DNA of 64,000 bases from Leptospira perolatii (GTDB lineage: Bacteria > Spirochaetota > Leptospiria > Leptospirales > Leptospiraceae). The position numbers and the translations under genes are program-made. The notes beneath the pieces are model-generated. The model did no database searches. It saw only the letters and a program-made list of their open reading frames with translations, and was not told where the DNA came from. This document shows, one piece after another, positions 45,168 to 53,397 of this stretch. Where the stretch lies: positions 62,001-126,000 of the forward strand of contig NZ_NPDZ01000002.1 of assembly GCF_002811875.1 (NCBI RefSeq). Direction: 5' to 3'. How positions within the stretch are numbered: position 1 is the stretch's first letter; each line of letters begins with the position of its first letter.

Positions 45168-47620
45168 TGAAATTATCAAACCGTTTTCTATTCCTTCTTC
45201 TATTTCTAATCCTTCCAATCGCAATTTTTCCGCAAGAACCTAACGAAGGAAATCCAACTCAGGATTCCCCCAAAAATGGAAAGACTGAGACCAATGGAAA
45301 TGAGGAGACTCCAAACGGAAAAACCACGGGCAACGGTAACGGTCAGAACGGCTCCGGTAAAAAAGAAGAATCTTTAGAAGAAAAGCACAGGCGCTTTCTG
45401 GAGGCGGGTCAGATCAACGTGATCGGCTCTAAGGACGACGACCTTAAGAAAATCCCTGGATCCGCGAATGTGATAGGCCCCAAAGTATTAAAAGAATCGA
45501 ATCCGGTAGATTCCATGGAAGCTTTGCGTCGGGTTCCGGGCGCGACTCTTAGATACCAGGACGCCGCAGGCTTGACTCCAAATATCGCATTCAGAGGAGT
45601 GAGCAACGAAGAATCCAGAAAAACTTTGATCTTAGAAGATGGTGTCCTTACTTCCCTTAGCCCGTACGGGCAACCTGAAAGTTATTATTCTCCCCAATTG
45701 GATAGAATGGAGAGGGTGGAGATCATCAAAGGTTCTGGAGCAATTCTGTTTGGTCCTTCCACGTTAGGCGGTATCGTGAATTTCGTAACTCGAAAACCTC
45801 CGGTAAAACCGACTTTCGATATGAAAGTGATTGGTGGAAATAACGGCTTCTTCTCCACATTCATGCAGTACGGAGGCACTCAAGGAAATACTGGATACGA
45901 TGTATCTTATTTACATAAAGAAGGAAAAGGGTACAGAGACTTTCAGGGATTTCGTGTGGATGATTTTTACGGCAAGCTCGTTCACAAGCTCGGAGAGAAA
46001 GATACCATTAGTTTGAAAGTTGGGCACAACGATCAAGATGCCCAGTCTACTTATCTCGGATTGACCCAAGGTTTGTTTTGGGCAAATCCAAGGATCAATC
46101 CTGCCAAGTATGATAGAAAAATTTTGACAAGGGATTCCATCGTGATCTCCGAAGAGCATAGTTTTTCGAAGGACTGGAAACTTGTATCCAGGTTGTACGG
46201 AACGAATGCGACTAGGAATTGGCAAAGACAGGATTGGTCTTATAATAACTTGGATGAATTCGGTCGTCCTGCACTTCCCCCAGGAGATACGTTTGCGATT
46301 TTTGCGCCAAGGCCGATTGGAAATCGTCCCGGTGACGTGATCTATATGAGGAATTCCTCTCCGCAAAGGAATCAGTTCTTTAGAACCGGAGGAGTGGAAC
46401 TTAGATTGGAAGGAACCTTCAGAACCTTTGAAATCAAACACGAATTGATTTTCGGTTCCAGAGCTCATTATGAGGATTCGGAGGTTCGCTTTGTTCAAGT
46501 AGCTTATCCGTTTCTGGACAAAGGTTTTACCACGACTTCCCAGATGAGAATGTCAAGGGCATATTCTGCATATATTCAGGATACAATTTCTCTAACAGAA
46601 AAATTTAAAGTGATTCCCGGAGTAAGATACGAACATATCACTCAAGGAGTTTATAATACCCGAAGACCTGCAACCGCCAAGGACGTGTTAGACGGTAGAG
46701 CAGGGACGGAAGGAGACATCATTTTGGTACAGTTAGGCGGAGAGACCTATACTAAGATTTTGTTGCCAGGAATGGGACTCACTTACGATTTAACGAGAGA
46801 CTTTGTTTGGTTTGCAGGAGCGCATACCGGTTTTTCTCCGCCTACATTCAGTACGGCGATTAGCCCGAGCGGCGCCGATTACCGCCTAAAAGCAGAGCAA
46901 TCGAATAACTACGAAACCGGAGTTCGCGGAAATATCACGAGATACTTTTATATGCAGACTGCTGTTTTCGCGATGTATTTCCAGAATCAAATTATCAATA
47001 CTTCAGAGGTGGGGGCCGAAGCCGGTTCTAGACCTGTCAATTCAGGCAAGTCCATACACAGGGGTGTGGAAAACAGTTTCGCTTTTGATTTTGGGAAATT
47101 CTCCGGAAGCAGATGGGAAGTTCCATTAGAAATAAATTATACTTATTTGGATGCCAGATCGGTAACTTACGTGGGAATTCCTACGGTAACAAATGCCGAC
47201 GGTAGTGTCACGATTCAGAACCGACCTTCGATGGAACTGGATGCGAACGGGAATATTCTGAAGGTAGACACAAATCGGAACATACTTCCGTATGCACCCC
47301 GAAATACGTTCCTTGTCTCCTTAGGATGTAAGTCTCCTATCGGAGTCTTTGCAAGAGCCGAATACCAGTATTTTGACAAACAATTCTCTGATCTGCAGAA
47401 TCGGAAAAATGAAAGTGCAGATGGAAATTCAGGCGTGATTCCAGCGTACGGAATCGTAAATGCAAATATGGGATATGAGGCACCGGGTGGAAAATGGTCT
47501 GTTTTTATAAACGCAAAAAATTTGCAAGACCGGCACTATATTTCAGGCAGATTGCCGATCGGAATTCAGCAAGGCCCGTATCGCCAGATCAATATTGGGG
47601 TTTCCTTCAAATTCGATTAA
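45167..47620 (+). CDS. TonB-dependent outer-membrane receptor, siderophore/iron type
   Basis: An 817-residue receptor with a signal peptide (FLFLLLFLILPIAIF), a long Asn/Gly/Thr/Lys-rich linker (about 25-75), a plug domain (about 90-215; IPGSANVIGP, then RVEIIKGSGAILFGPSTLGGIVNFVTRKPP) and a 22-strand barrel ending in INIGVSFKFD. The plug blocks match FecA/siderophore receptors. The start is ATG 45167, overlapping the imelysin stop; TTG at 45164 adds one residue. It would import an iron chelate with energy from TonB/ExbBD, which are not in this window. Confidence 0.9.
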   Translation: MKLSNRFLFLLLFLILPIAIFPQEPNEGNPTQDSPKNGKTETNGNEETPNGKTTGNGNGQNGSGKKEESLEEKHRRFLEAGQINVIGSKDDDLKKIPGSANVIGPKVLKESNPVDSMEALRRVPGATLRYQDAAGLTPNIAFRGVSNEESRKTLILEDGVLTSLSPYGQPESYYSPQLDRMERVEIIKGSGAILFGPSTLGGIVNFVTRKPPVKPTFDMKVIGGNNGFFSTFMQYGGTQGNTGYDVSYLHKEGKGYRDFQGFRVDDFYGKLVHKLGEKDTISLKVGHNDQDAQSTYLGLTQGLFWANPRINPAKYDRKILTRDSIVISEEHSFSKDWKLVSRLYGTNATRNWQRQDWSYNNLDEFGRPALPPGDTFAIFAPRPIGNRPGDVIYMRNSSPQRNQFFRTGGVELRLEGTFRTFEIKHELIFGSRAHYEDSEVRFVQVAYPFLDKGFTTTSQMRMSRAYSAYIQDTISLTEKFKVIPGVRYEHITQGVYNTRRPATAKDVLDGRAGTEGDIILVQLGGETYTKILLPGMGLTYDLTRDFVWFAGAHTGFSPPTFSTAISPSGADYRLKAEQSNNYETGVRGNITRYFYMQTAVFAMYFQNQIINTSEVGAEAGSRPVNSGKSIHRGVENSFAFDFGKFSGSRWEVPLEINYTYLDARSVTYVGIPTVTNADGSVTIQNRPSMELDANGNILKVDTNRNILPYAPRNTFLVSLGCKSPIGVFARAEYQYFDKQFSDLQNRKNESADGNSGVIPAYGIVNANMGYEAPGGKWSVFINAKNLQDRHYISGRLPIGIQQGPYRQINIGVSFKFD

Positions 47621-47674
47621 ACCCGGGAAAGGATGGAAAAATAACAGACCCGGGCTGAAAATGACGACCGGAAG

Positions 47675-50176
47675 ATGGGCCAACAGACTTCCCAGAACAA
47701 AGGATTTCTTTCCGGATATTCTCCTCTGCCTGGAGTATTCGATGAGGTATGTCTTCCCAATGGGGTTCCCCGAGAAAAGTACGAATTCTTAATCCGTTCT
47801 TTAGAAAATCTAGGTCCCGAAGAACTAAGACGGCGAAAGATAGACAGTCTTCGGATTCTCAAAGAGAACGGGGTCACTTATAACGTTTACGGCGACGAGC
47901 AAGAGAGAGTCTGGTCCCTGGACTTGTTTCCTATCCTCATGGATAGCAGGGAATGGGAAACCGTAGAAAGAGGTCTGATCCAAAGAGCAGAACTCCTGGA
48001 CGAAGTTCTCAAGGACGCATACGGTGCTCGCAAACTTCTCTACGAGGGGAAGATTCCTCCAGAGGTATTGTTCCAGTCTGGAGGTTTTTTAAGAGCCTGT
48101 TCCCCGATCTATGACCCGTTCACATTTCGCTTAGCATTTATCGCAACCGATATCAGTCGCTCCAACGATGGAACCTTTTACGTAATCGGGGATCGAGTGC
48201 AGGCGCCTTCAGGGTCTGGGTATTCATTAGAAAATCGTATCGTACTTTCGAGGGTTTTCCCGTCGATTTATAGGGATTCCCAGGTTCACAGAGTAGCGCT
48301 GTATTTCAGATCCTTAAGAAAAACATTATATACTTTATCCGGTGCCAAGGACAGGGAACCGGTAGCGGTTTTGCTTACACCCGGTCCAGGCAACGAAACC
48401 TACTTCGAGCACGCTTATTTAGCCGGATATCTCGGATTCGTTTTGGCCCAAGCCGAAGACTTTACCGTTCGAGAAAACAAGGTATTTATCAAGACCGTGG
48501 AAGGTTTGCAGCCTGTAGATATCATTTTCCGAAGAGTCGACGATTGGTTCATGGATCCTTTGGAGTTAAAAGGAGATTCCCTCCTCGGAATTCCCGGAAT
48601 TTTGAATGCAGTTCGAGCAGGGAATGTTCTTATCGCAAATCCGATCGGATCCGGGTTTTTGGAAAATCGTGCTCTGCACGCTTACTTGCCTGCTCTTTCA
48701 AAGTACTATCTAGGAGAAGAGCTGATCCTTCCGAATGTTCCTACAGTCTGGATGGGAGATCCTTCCGAATTCGAAAAAGTTTTTTCTAATCCGAATCAAT
48801 TCGTATTAAAGCCGGCGATTCGTACTAATATTGAAACTTCGATCTTCTTGTCGCAACTTTCTAGACAAGAGCTTCAGGATTGGAAGCAGAAGGTGAGCCT
48901 TCAGCCGGAAAGATATGTGGCTCAGGAGATTCTTTCCGGTTCTACCTGTCCTTTCTTTACCGGCGACTCTGAAGAGTTAGTGGTTGGAAAATCCGTCCTC
49001 AGGACTTTTGTTTGTCTCTCAGAAAATGGCTATACTTGTATGCCGGGCGGACTCGTCAGAGTGTCCACAAAACCGGAAGCACTTGTCATCACCAACCAAA
49101 AAGGAGCAATATCCAAAGACCTTTGGATACTATCCTCCGAAGAGAAAAAAGATATCTCTCTGCTGCCTGGACAACTCGAAAGAATCCCACTTCGAAGAAA
49201 GGGTGCGGGCGTACCAAGTCGAGTCGCTGACAATATGTTTTGGATGGGAAGATATTCCGAGCGCGCGGAAAATCTTGCACGCTTCTTAAGAGAAACAGTT
49301 CAGAAACTATTGGAATCAGAGGAGTCCTACGAAAAGGAACAGATTTCTATTCTATTACAAATCTTGAATAAAGTTTCCGGCTTCGTTTCTGGATTTTCGG
49401 AAGGGGTCCTCGACTTTGAAACTAATCGCGAAAAGATTTTTGACCTTGTGGTTTCTCCCTTCACCTCGGGCAGTATTAGGCATGATCTGAACTTCTACAT
49501 AAAAGCGAGCAAATCAGTGAGAGACAGGATCTCGGACGATACGAGATACCTGATTTCCAAGATAGAAACCGAAACTCCGGAAGATAATTCTTATGTTCAG
49601 ATTTTGGAGTACCTTCAGAAGCTAGTCACTCTCTTTGCTTCCCTTTCAGGACTGAGTTCTGAAAGTATGAGCCGAGAGACAGGATACTTCTTTTTGGACT
49701 TCGGAAAAAGGATCGAGAGATCTCTATTTATTGTGAGAGTACTGACGTTCGCATTAGAACGGACTACATTATATAATAAAAGTCTATTTGAGAGTCTATT
49801 GAATATTAATGATATACGGATTACGTATCGCAGAAGATATAAGCACCGTATCGAAGCGGAATCCGTGATCGATATATTACTGTTTGATGAAACGAATCCA
49901 AGGTCTCTCGCATTCCAGATTTCTAGAATCAAGGAAAACGCACTTGTCGCGGGAGGCAATTCCGATTCCGAAGAGGTGAGAATTCTGTCTGATTTGATCA
50001 ACAGGTTTAGGGATGAGGACGCAAAACGGCTATTCGAATACGCAGATCCGGCCGGTGCACTGAGTCGCTGGCTTGCGGACATCTCCTTTTTGCTCAGAGC
50101 AGAATCCGATTCCATCGCTAAAAAATACTTCCGTTATATAGAAAGTCAGGTTCGATTTGGGGAATCCTATGGCTGA
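47675..50176 (+). CDS. Fused circularly permuted ATP-grasp and alpha-E protein
   Basis: An 833-residue protein that joins the two families that are separate at 36.4-38.9 kb. Residues 1-510 are the ATP-grasp part (VIGDRVQAPSGSGYSLENR, RRVDDWFMDP), and about 525-833 the alpha-E part (VPSRVADNMFWMGRYSERAENLARFL). The glycine-rich ATP loop present in the unfused copy is replaced by FVLKPAIRTNIETSIFLSQ, so nucleotide binding may differ. It starts 54 bases after the TonB receptor and overlaps the following transglutaminase gene by 8 bases. Confidence 0.88.
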   Translation: MGQQTSQNKGFLSGYSPLPGVFDEVCLPNGVPREKYEFLIRSLENLGPEELRRRKIDSLRILKENGVTYNVYGDEQERVWSLDLFPILMDSREWETVERGLIQRAELLDEVLKDAYGARKLLYEGKIPPEVLFQSGGFLRACSPIYDPFTFRLAFIATDISRSNDGTFYVIGDRVQAPSGSGYSLENRIVLSRVFPSIYRDSQVHRVALYFRSLRKTLYTLSGAKDREPVAVLLTPGPGNETYFEHAYLAGYLGFVLAQAEDFTVRENKVFIKTVEGLQPVDIIFRRVDDWFMDPLELKGDSLLGIPGILNAVRAGNVLIANPIGSGFLENRALHAYLPALSKYYLGEELILPNVPTVWMGDPSEFEKVFSNPNQFVLKPAIRTNIETSIFLSQLSRQELQDWKQKVSLQPERYVAQEILSGSTCPFFTGDSEELVVGKSVLRTFVCLSENGYTCMPGGLVRVSTKPEALVITNQKGAISKDLWILSSEEKKDISLLPGQLERIPLRRKGAGVPSRVADNMFWMGRYSERAENLARFLRETVQKLLESEESYEKEQISILLQILNKVSGFVSGFSEGVLDFETNREKIFDLVVSPFTSGSIRHDLNFYIKASKSVRDRISDDTRYLISKIETETPEDNSYVQILEYLQKLVTLFASLSGLSSESMSRETGYFFLDFGKRIERSLFIVRVLTFALERTTLYNKSLFESLLNINDIRITYRRRYKHRIEAESVIDILLFDETNPRSLAFQISRIKENALVAGGNSDSEEVRILSDLINRFRDEDAKRLFEYADPAGALSRWLADISFLLRAESDSIAKKYFRYIESQVRFGESYG

Positions 50177-51047
50177 ATACTCGGTTCGTCACCTCACACT
50201 TTACACGTACGAAAAGCCGGTAAGTCATTGCTTGAATGTGGCCCATCTTTGTCCGGATTCCAACGATTTTCAAAATTGCACGGACTTAAAGATACTCGTG
50301 GAACCAAAACCAAAAAGTGCAGAATTTCGAAGAGATTATTTCGGAAACATGGTTTACTCCTTTTCCGTAGAAGAATCGCATAAAGTGCTCAGCGTATGTG
50401 CCACTTCTAAAGTGACCACAACCTCGGATGAAAAATCGAATTTTTCTGATTCTCCTACGACAAACGAAGTAATAGAACTTTTAAAAAATCCGAGCTCCAA
50501 CGAGCATCTCGAAGCTCTGGATTTTGTGGGCGATTCTCCTTTTGTAGTTAGATCGAGCATATATAAAGAATTCATAAAGCAGATGCTTCCAATGGAAAGG
50601 CCATATTTTTCTTCTGTGCTGGAGTATGTGCAGCGATTTAAGGAGAAATTTAAGTTTAAAGTAGGAAGCACTCATATCTATACTTCCCTCGACGAAGTGC
50701 TGGAAAAGAAAGAAGGAGTCTGTCAGGATTTTGCACATCTTACGATCGCAGCCTTTCGATCTTTGGGACTTCCTTGTAGATATGTTTCTGGCTACATAGA
50801 AACGTATCCGCCTCCGGGAAAACCGAAATTGCGAGGAAGCGACGCAACTCACGCTTGGATCGGAGTCTATTGTCCAGGAATTGGCTGGAAAGATTTTGAC
50901 CCAACGAATGGAAAGGCATTAACAGAGGAATATATCTTTACTTCGATAGGAAGGGACTTCTCGGATGTTTCTCCTTTGAAAGGGATTTTGTTCGGTGGCG
51001 GAAAGCACAAACTGAAAGTGGAAGTTGATGTAAGTAGGATCACTTAG
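50169..51047 (+). CDS. Transglutaminase-like protein (short form)
   Basis: A 292-residue protein with an N-terminal Bact_transglu_N domain (about 1-85) and a transglutaminase core with EGVCQDFAHL (Cys), DATHAWIGVY (His) and KDFDPTNG (Asp), a complete triad. It lacks the 800-residue DUF2126 part present in the paralogue at 39-42 kb. ATG 50169 has GGGGA 8 bases upstream. No signal peptide is seen, so it is cytoplasmic, like its neighbours. It completes the second ATP-grasp/alpha-E/transglutaminase set. Confidence 0.9.
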   Translation: MAEYSVRHLTLYTYEKPVSHCLNVAHLCPDSNDFQNCTDLKILVEPKPKSAEFRRDYFGNMVYSFSVEESHKVLSVCATSKVTTTSDEKSNFSDSPTTNEVIELLKNPSSNEHLEALDFVGDSPFVVRSSIYKEFIKQMLPMERPYFSSVLEYVQRFKEKFKFKVGSTHIYTSLDEVLEKKEGVCQDFAHLTIAAFRSLGLPCRYVSGYIETYPPPGKPKLRGSDATHAWIGVYCPGIGWKDFDPTNGKALTEEYIFTSIGRDFSDVSPLKGILFGGGKHKLKVEVDVSRIT

Positions 51048-51110
51048 AATTTAGAATTAGGTACGACTTGAAACGCTATTTGCGTCGAGATAATTTTAGA
51101 AGGAAAACAT

Positions 51111-51668
51111 ATGAGACAGGAACTATTTAAGTTAATTAAAGAACATGCATATAAATATAGGGAAGAGCCCTTCAGTCTTGCGAGCGGAAGAAAATCTAGA
51201 CATTATTTTAACTGCAAAGAAATCACAATGCACCCGGAGCGTCTGGAATTGCTCTGCAGATATATCGTAGAGGACTTTCTTCCTAAAACTGGGCTTCCCG
51301 ATCCGGAATCTTTCGGAGGGCTTACTCTCGGAGCAGATCCGATTTGCTACGGCCTCGGATTTGAGTATAGGCGGCAAGGGAAAAACGTCTTTCCGATGAT
51401 TGTCCGAAAGCAGGTGAAAGAACACGGAACTAAGAATTTAGTAGAAGGCGCGATTCATATGGTTCGCTCTTGCTTTGTAGTAGACGACGTCGTCACCACC
51501 GGAGGTTCTACTTCGCAAGCGATCAAGAGTTTAAGAGATGCCGGATTGATCGTAAATTATGGAATTTGCATATTGGACCGCGAAGAAGGCGGAAGAGAAG
51601 CGATCGAATCCGAAGGAGTGAAAATGCACTCTCTATTTAAGAAATCGGAATTCGGAAATCTGGAGTAG
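51111..51668 (+). CDS. pyrE: Orotate phosphoribosyltransferase
   Basis: A 185-residue enzyme of normal length. FSLASGRKSRHYFNCKEIT is the N-terminal orotate-binding block, PMIVRKQVKEHGTKNLVEG the flexible loop with catalytic Lys residues, and CFVVDDVVTTGGSTSQAI the PRPP motif. It makes orotidine 5'-phosphate from orotate and PRPP in pyrimidine synthesis, in the cytoplasm. It lies 63 bases after the transglutaminase gene. The context is not pyrimidine-related. Confidence 0.95.
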   Translation: MRQELFKLIKEHAYKYREEPFSLASGRKSRHYFNCKEITMHPERLELLCRYIVEDFLPKTGLPDPESFGGLTLGADPICYGLGFEYRRQGKNVFPMIVRKQVKEHGTKNLVEGAIHMVRSCFVVDDVVTTGGSTSQAIKSLRDAGLIVNYGICILDREEGGREAIESEGVKMHSLFKKSEFGNLE

Positions 51669-51677
51669 GCAAATTTA

Positions 51678-52388
51678 ATGAGCCAATATTCTTATGATTT
51701 AGAATCTTTCCGAAAAAAGCTGCAATTAAGGACCGCTATGGTCGTACTCATCTTTTTACTGTTTATGGGTTGGAATTTTTTCCAAGTCCCGGCAGAAAAT
51801 AAAAGTTCGTTCTTGGGAATCTTTTTACCGATTTCCGGGGTTCTAGTAATTCTATTAATCAAAAATTATACGAAACAGCTTAAAATATTAAAAGGTGCAA
51901 AAATAGAAATCGACTCCAAGAGTATAAAGCAGTGGACCCAACAAGGCCAATGCATGGAAACAGATTTTAAAGAGGTCCAGCAAATCGAAAAGGATACTTT
52001 TCGAGGATATCCTCGGATCCTGCTCGTCACGAAGCAAGGAACATACATCCCTTTACTGAATCTGGAAAATTCTGACCAATTTCTTTCCGAATTAGAAAGC
52101 AAAACCCGTCTCAAGGCAAAAATATTCTCAGAGGAAACTAAGGTCGCAGTTTGGAAGACAGCGATTGCATTTCTTCCTTCTATTGGAATTGCGGTTGCTG
52201 TGTTTTCCGGACTCACTGGACTCAAGTCAGACGCAATATTTTTAGTGCTAACTTTAAACGCACTTCTTTACATTTTGTCATTGCCGAAAGATAGGCTTGA
52301 AACCGGGACAAAAGCGAGAAGGAGATGGATCTTTATATTGCTGATTCTTTTCCTCGCACAGATCATCAATTACTTCGGGCTACTTTAG
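51678..52388 (+). CDS. Membrane protein of unknown function
   Basis: A 236-residue protein with two N-terminal helices (about 18-65), a cytosolic PH-like or beta-rich middle part (about 75-145: KIEIDSKSIKQWTQQGQCMETDFKEVQQIEKD) and about three C-terminal helices. Middle sequence of this kind resembles the bacterial PH domains of some membrane proteins, but the match is weak. It begins 9 bases after pyrE and its stop overlaps the convergent gene by 4 bases. Not recognised. Confidence 0.6.
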   Translation: MSQYSYDLESFRKKLQLRTAMVVLIFLLFMGWNFFQVPAENKSSFLGIFLPISGVLVILLIKNYTKQLKILKGAKIEIDSKSIKQWTQQGQCMETDFKEVQQIEKDTFRGYPRILLVTKQGTYIPLLNLENSDQFLSELESKTRLKAKIFSEETKVAVWKTAIAFLPSIGIAVAVFSGLTGLKSDAIFLVLTLNALLYILSLPKDRLETGTKARRRWIFILLILFLAQIINYFGLL

Positions 52389-53341
52389 TCCGAAGCGTTG
52401 GATCCAGAATGAGTAATCCCTTTTAGAATATTCATTTTCTTTTGTGCAAGTCTTCTCAAATCGGTGATTTCGTTTTGGAAGTTCTTAAGTAAAGGATCTA
52501 ACTCTATATTCCCTTCCATTTTATTCAAGGAATCCCGAATAAACTTGAAGTCGTTAAACTGAGTGATCTTGCCCGTGAGAATTAATTTTTTTACGGTATC
52601 AAACTCGTATTTTCTGAGATGGATCCTCACTAAAAACTCCACAGAAAACTTACCCGATAACTTTGCCCAGGGACTAGCAGTATCGATCGGTAACTCTTGT
52701 GCATGTGGATGATCCACAGCCCTTTGTCTGGAAACAGTTTGTTTGGAAAAACTACTAGGACTGATCTCATATTCATCCGGGATGTCCTTTCCTAAGGAAG
52801 GCCCGATCGGAGCAGAGTCAGCCATCAGCTGGTCTAGTTTATTTCTTCTTTTCTGGTCTTCATAATCTTTTTCGTGAGTGACCATCAATCTCTGAAATTC
52901 CTCTAACATTACGGAAATGTTAATGAATCTACCCAGAGGAGTGTTGTTGTATTGTTTGATTTTCGGAAATAGTTCTCGTGTGATTTGAAAGGGAGATTTC
53001 TTTTTATAAAAAGTAGACTCGTACGCCTTTTCTAATTTCTTATCAGAAAAACTCTTTAGGTCTCCGACGATTTTTGCATCAGCGTAAATATAGGCGTCCA
53101 CTCCGAAATCTACGTTTTTGTTATCCCTTTGGTGCTCAGGAGTGACCACCTTGATGACAAAAATATACTTGGCTTCCTTCAGCTTGTCTAGAATGTTCCT
53201 TAGTTCCCCGGTTTCCTTTAAGAGAACGGATGCCATTTCCCTCAAAAAGGAATCGGACATGGGAATCTTGTCTTCTTCCTGCTGGTTTATTTTGCGAATT
53301 TCATCGACTAATTCAAGGGCAGTTTCCAGTGGAGACGCCAT
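52385..53341 (-). CDS. Cytosolic protein of unknown function
   Basis: A 318-residue protein without signal peptide or membrane helices. It is mostly helical and charged, with a short beta-rich segment KYIFVIKVVTPEHQRDNKNVDFGVDAYIYADAKIVG and a helical C-terminus. A low-complexity linker (about 175-215) divides two parts. The stop codon overlaps the convergent membrane-protein gene. ATG start. I do not recognise a family, and the neighbours do not suggest a role. Confidence 0.6.
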   Translation of the reverse strand: MASPLETALELVDEIRKINQQEEDKIPMSDSFLREMASVLLKETGELRNILDKLKEAKYIFVIKVVTPEHQRDNKNVDFGVDAYIYADAKIVGDLKSFSDKKLEKAYESTFYKKKSPFQITRELFPKIKQYNNTPLGRFINISVMLEEFQRLMVTHEKDYEDQKRRNKLDQLMADSAPIGPSLGKDIPDEYEISPSSFSKQTVSRQRAVDHPHAQELPIDTASPWAKLSGKFSVEFLVRIHLRKYEFDTVKKLILTGKITQFNDFKFIRDSLNKMEGNIELDPLLKNFQNEITDLRRLAQKKMNILKGITHSGSNASD

Positions 53342-53397
53342 AGATGGAATAGGATAATAATTAACCTTTCAAAATCAACCGAGTTTTAAAGGAAAAA

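Noticed and set aside
45911..46498. A 195-codon minus-strand frame opposite the TonB receptor
   Set aside because: It is a shadow of the receptor reading frame, without ribosome site or protein motif.
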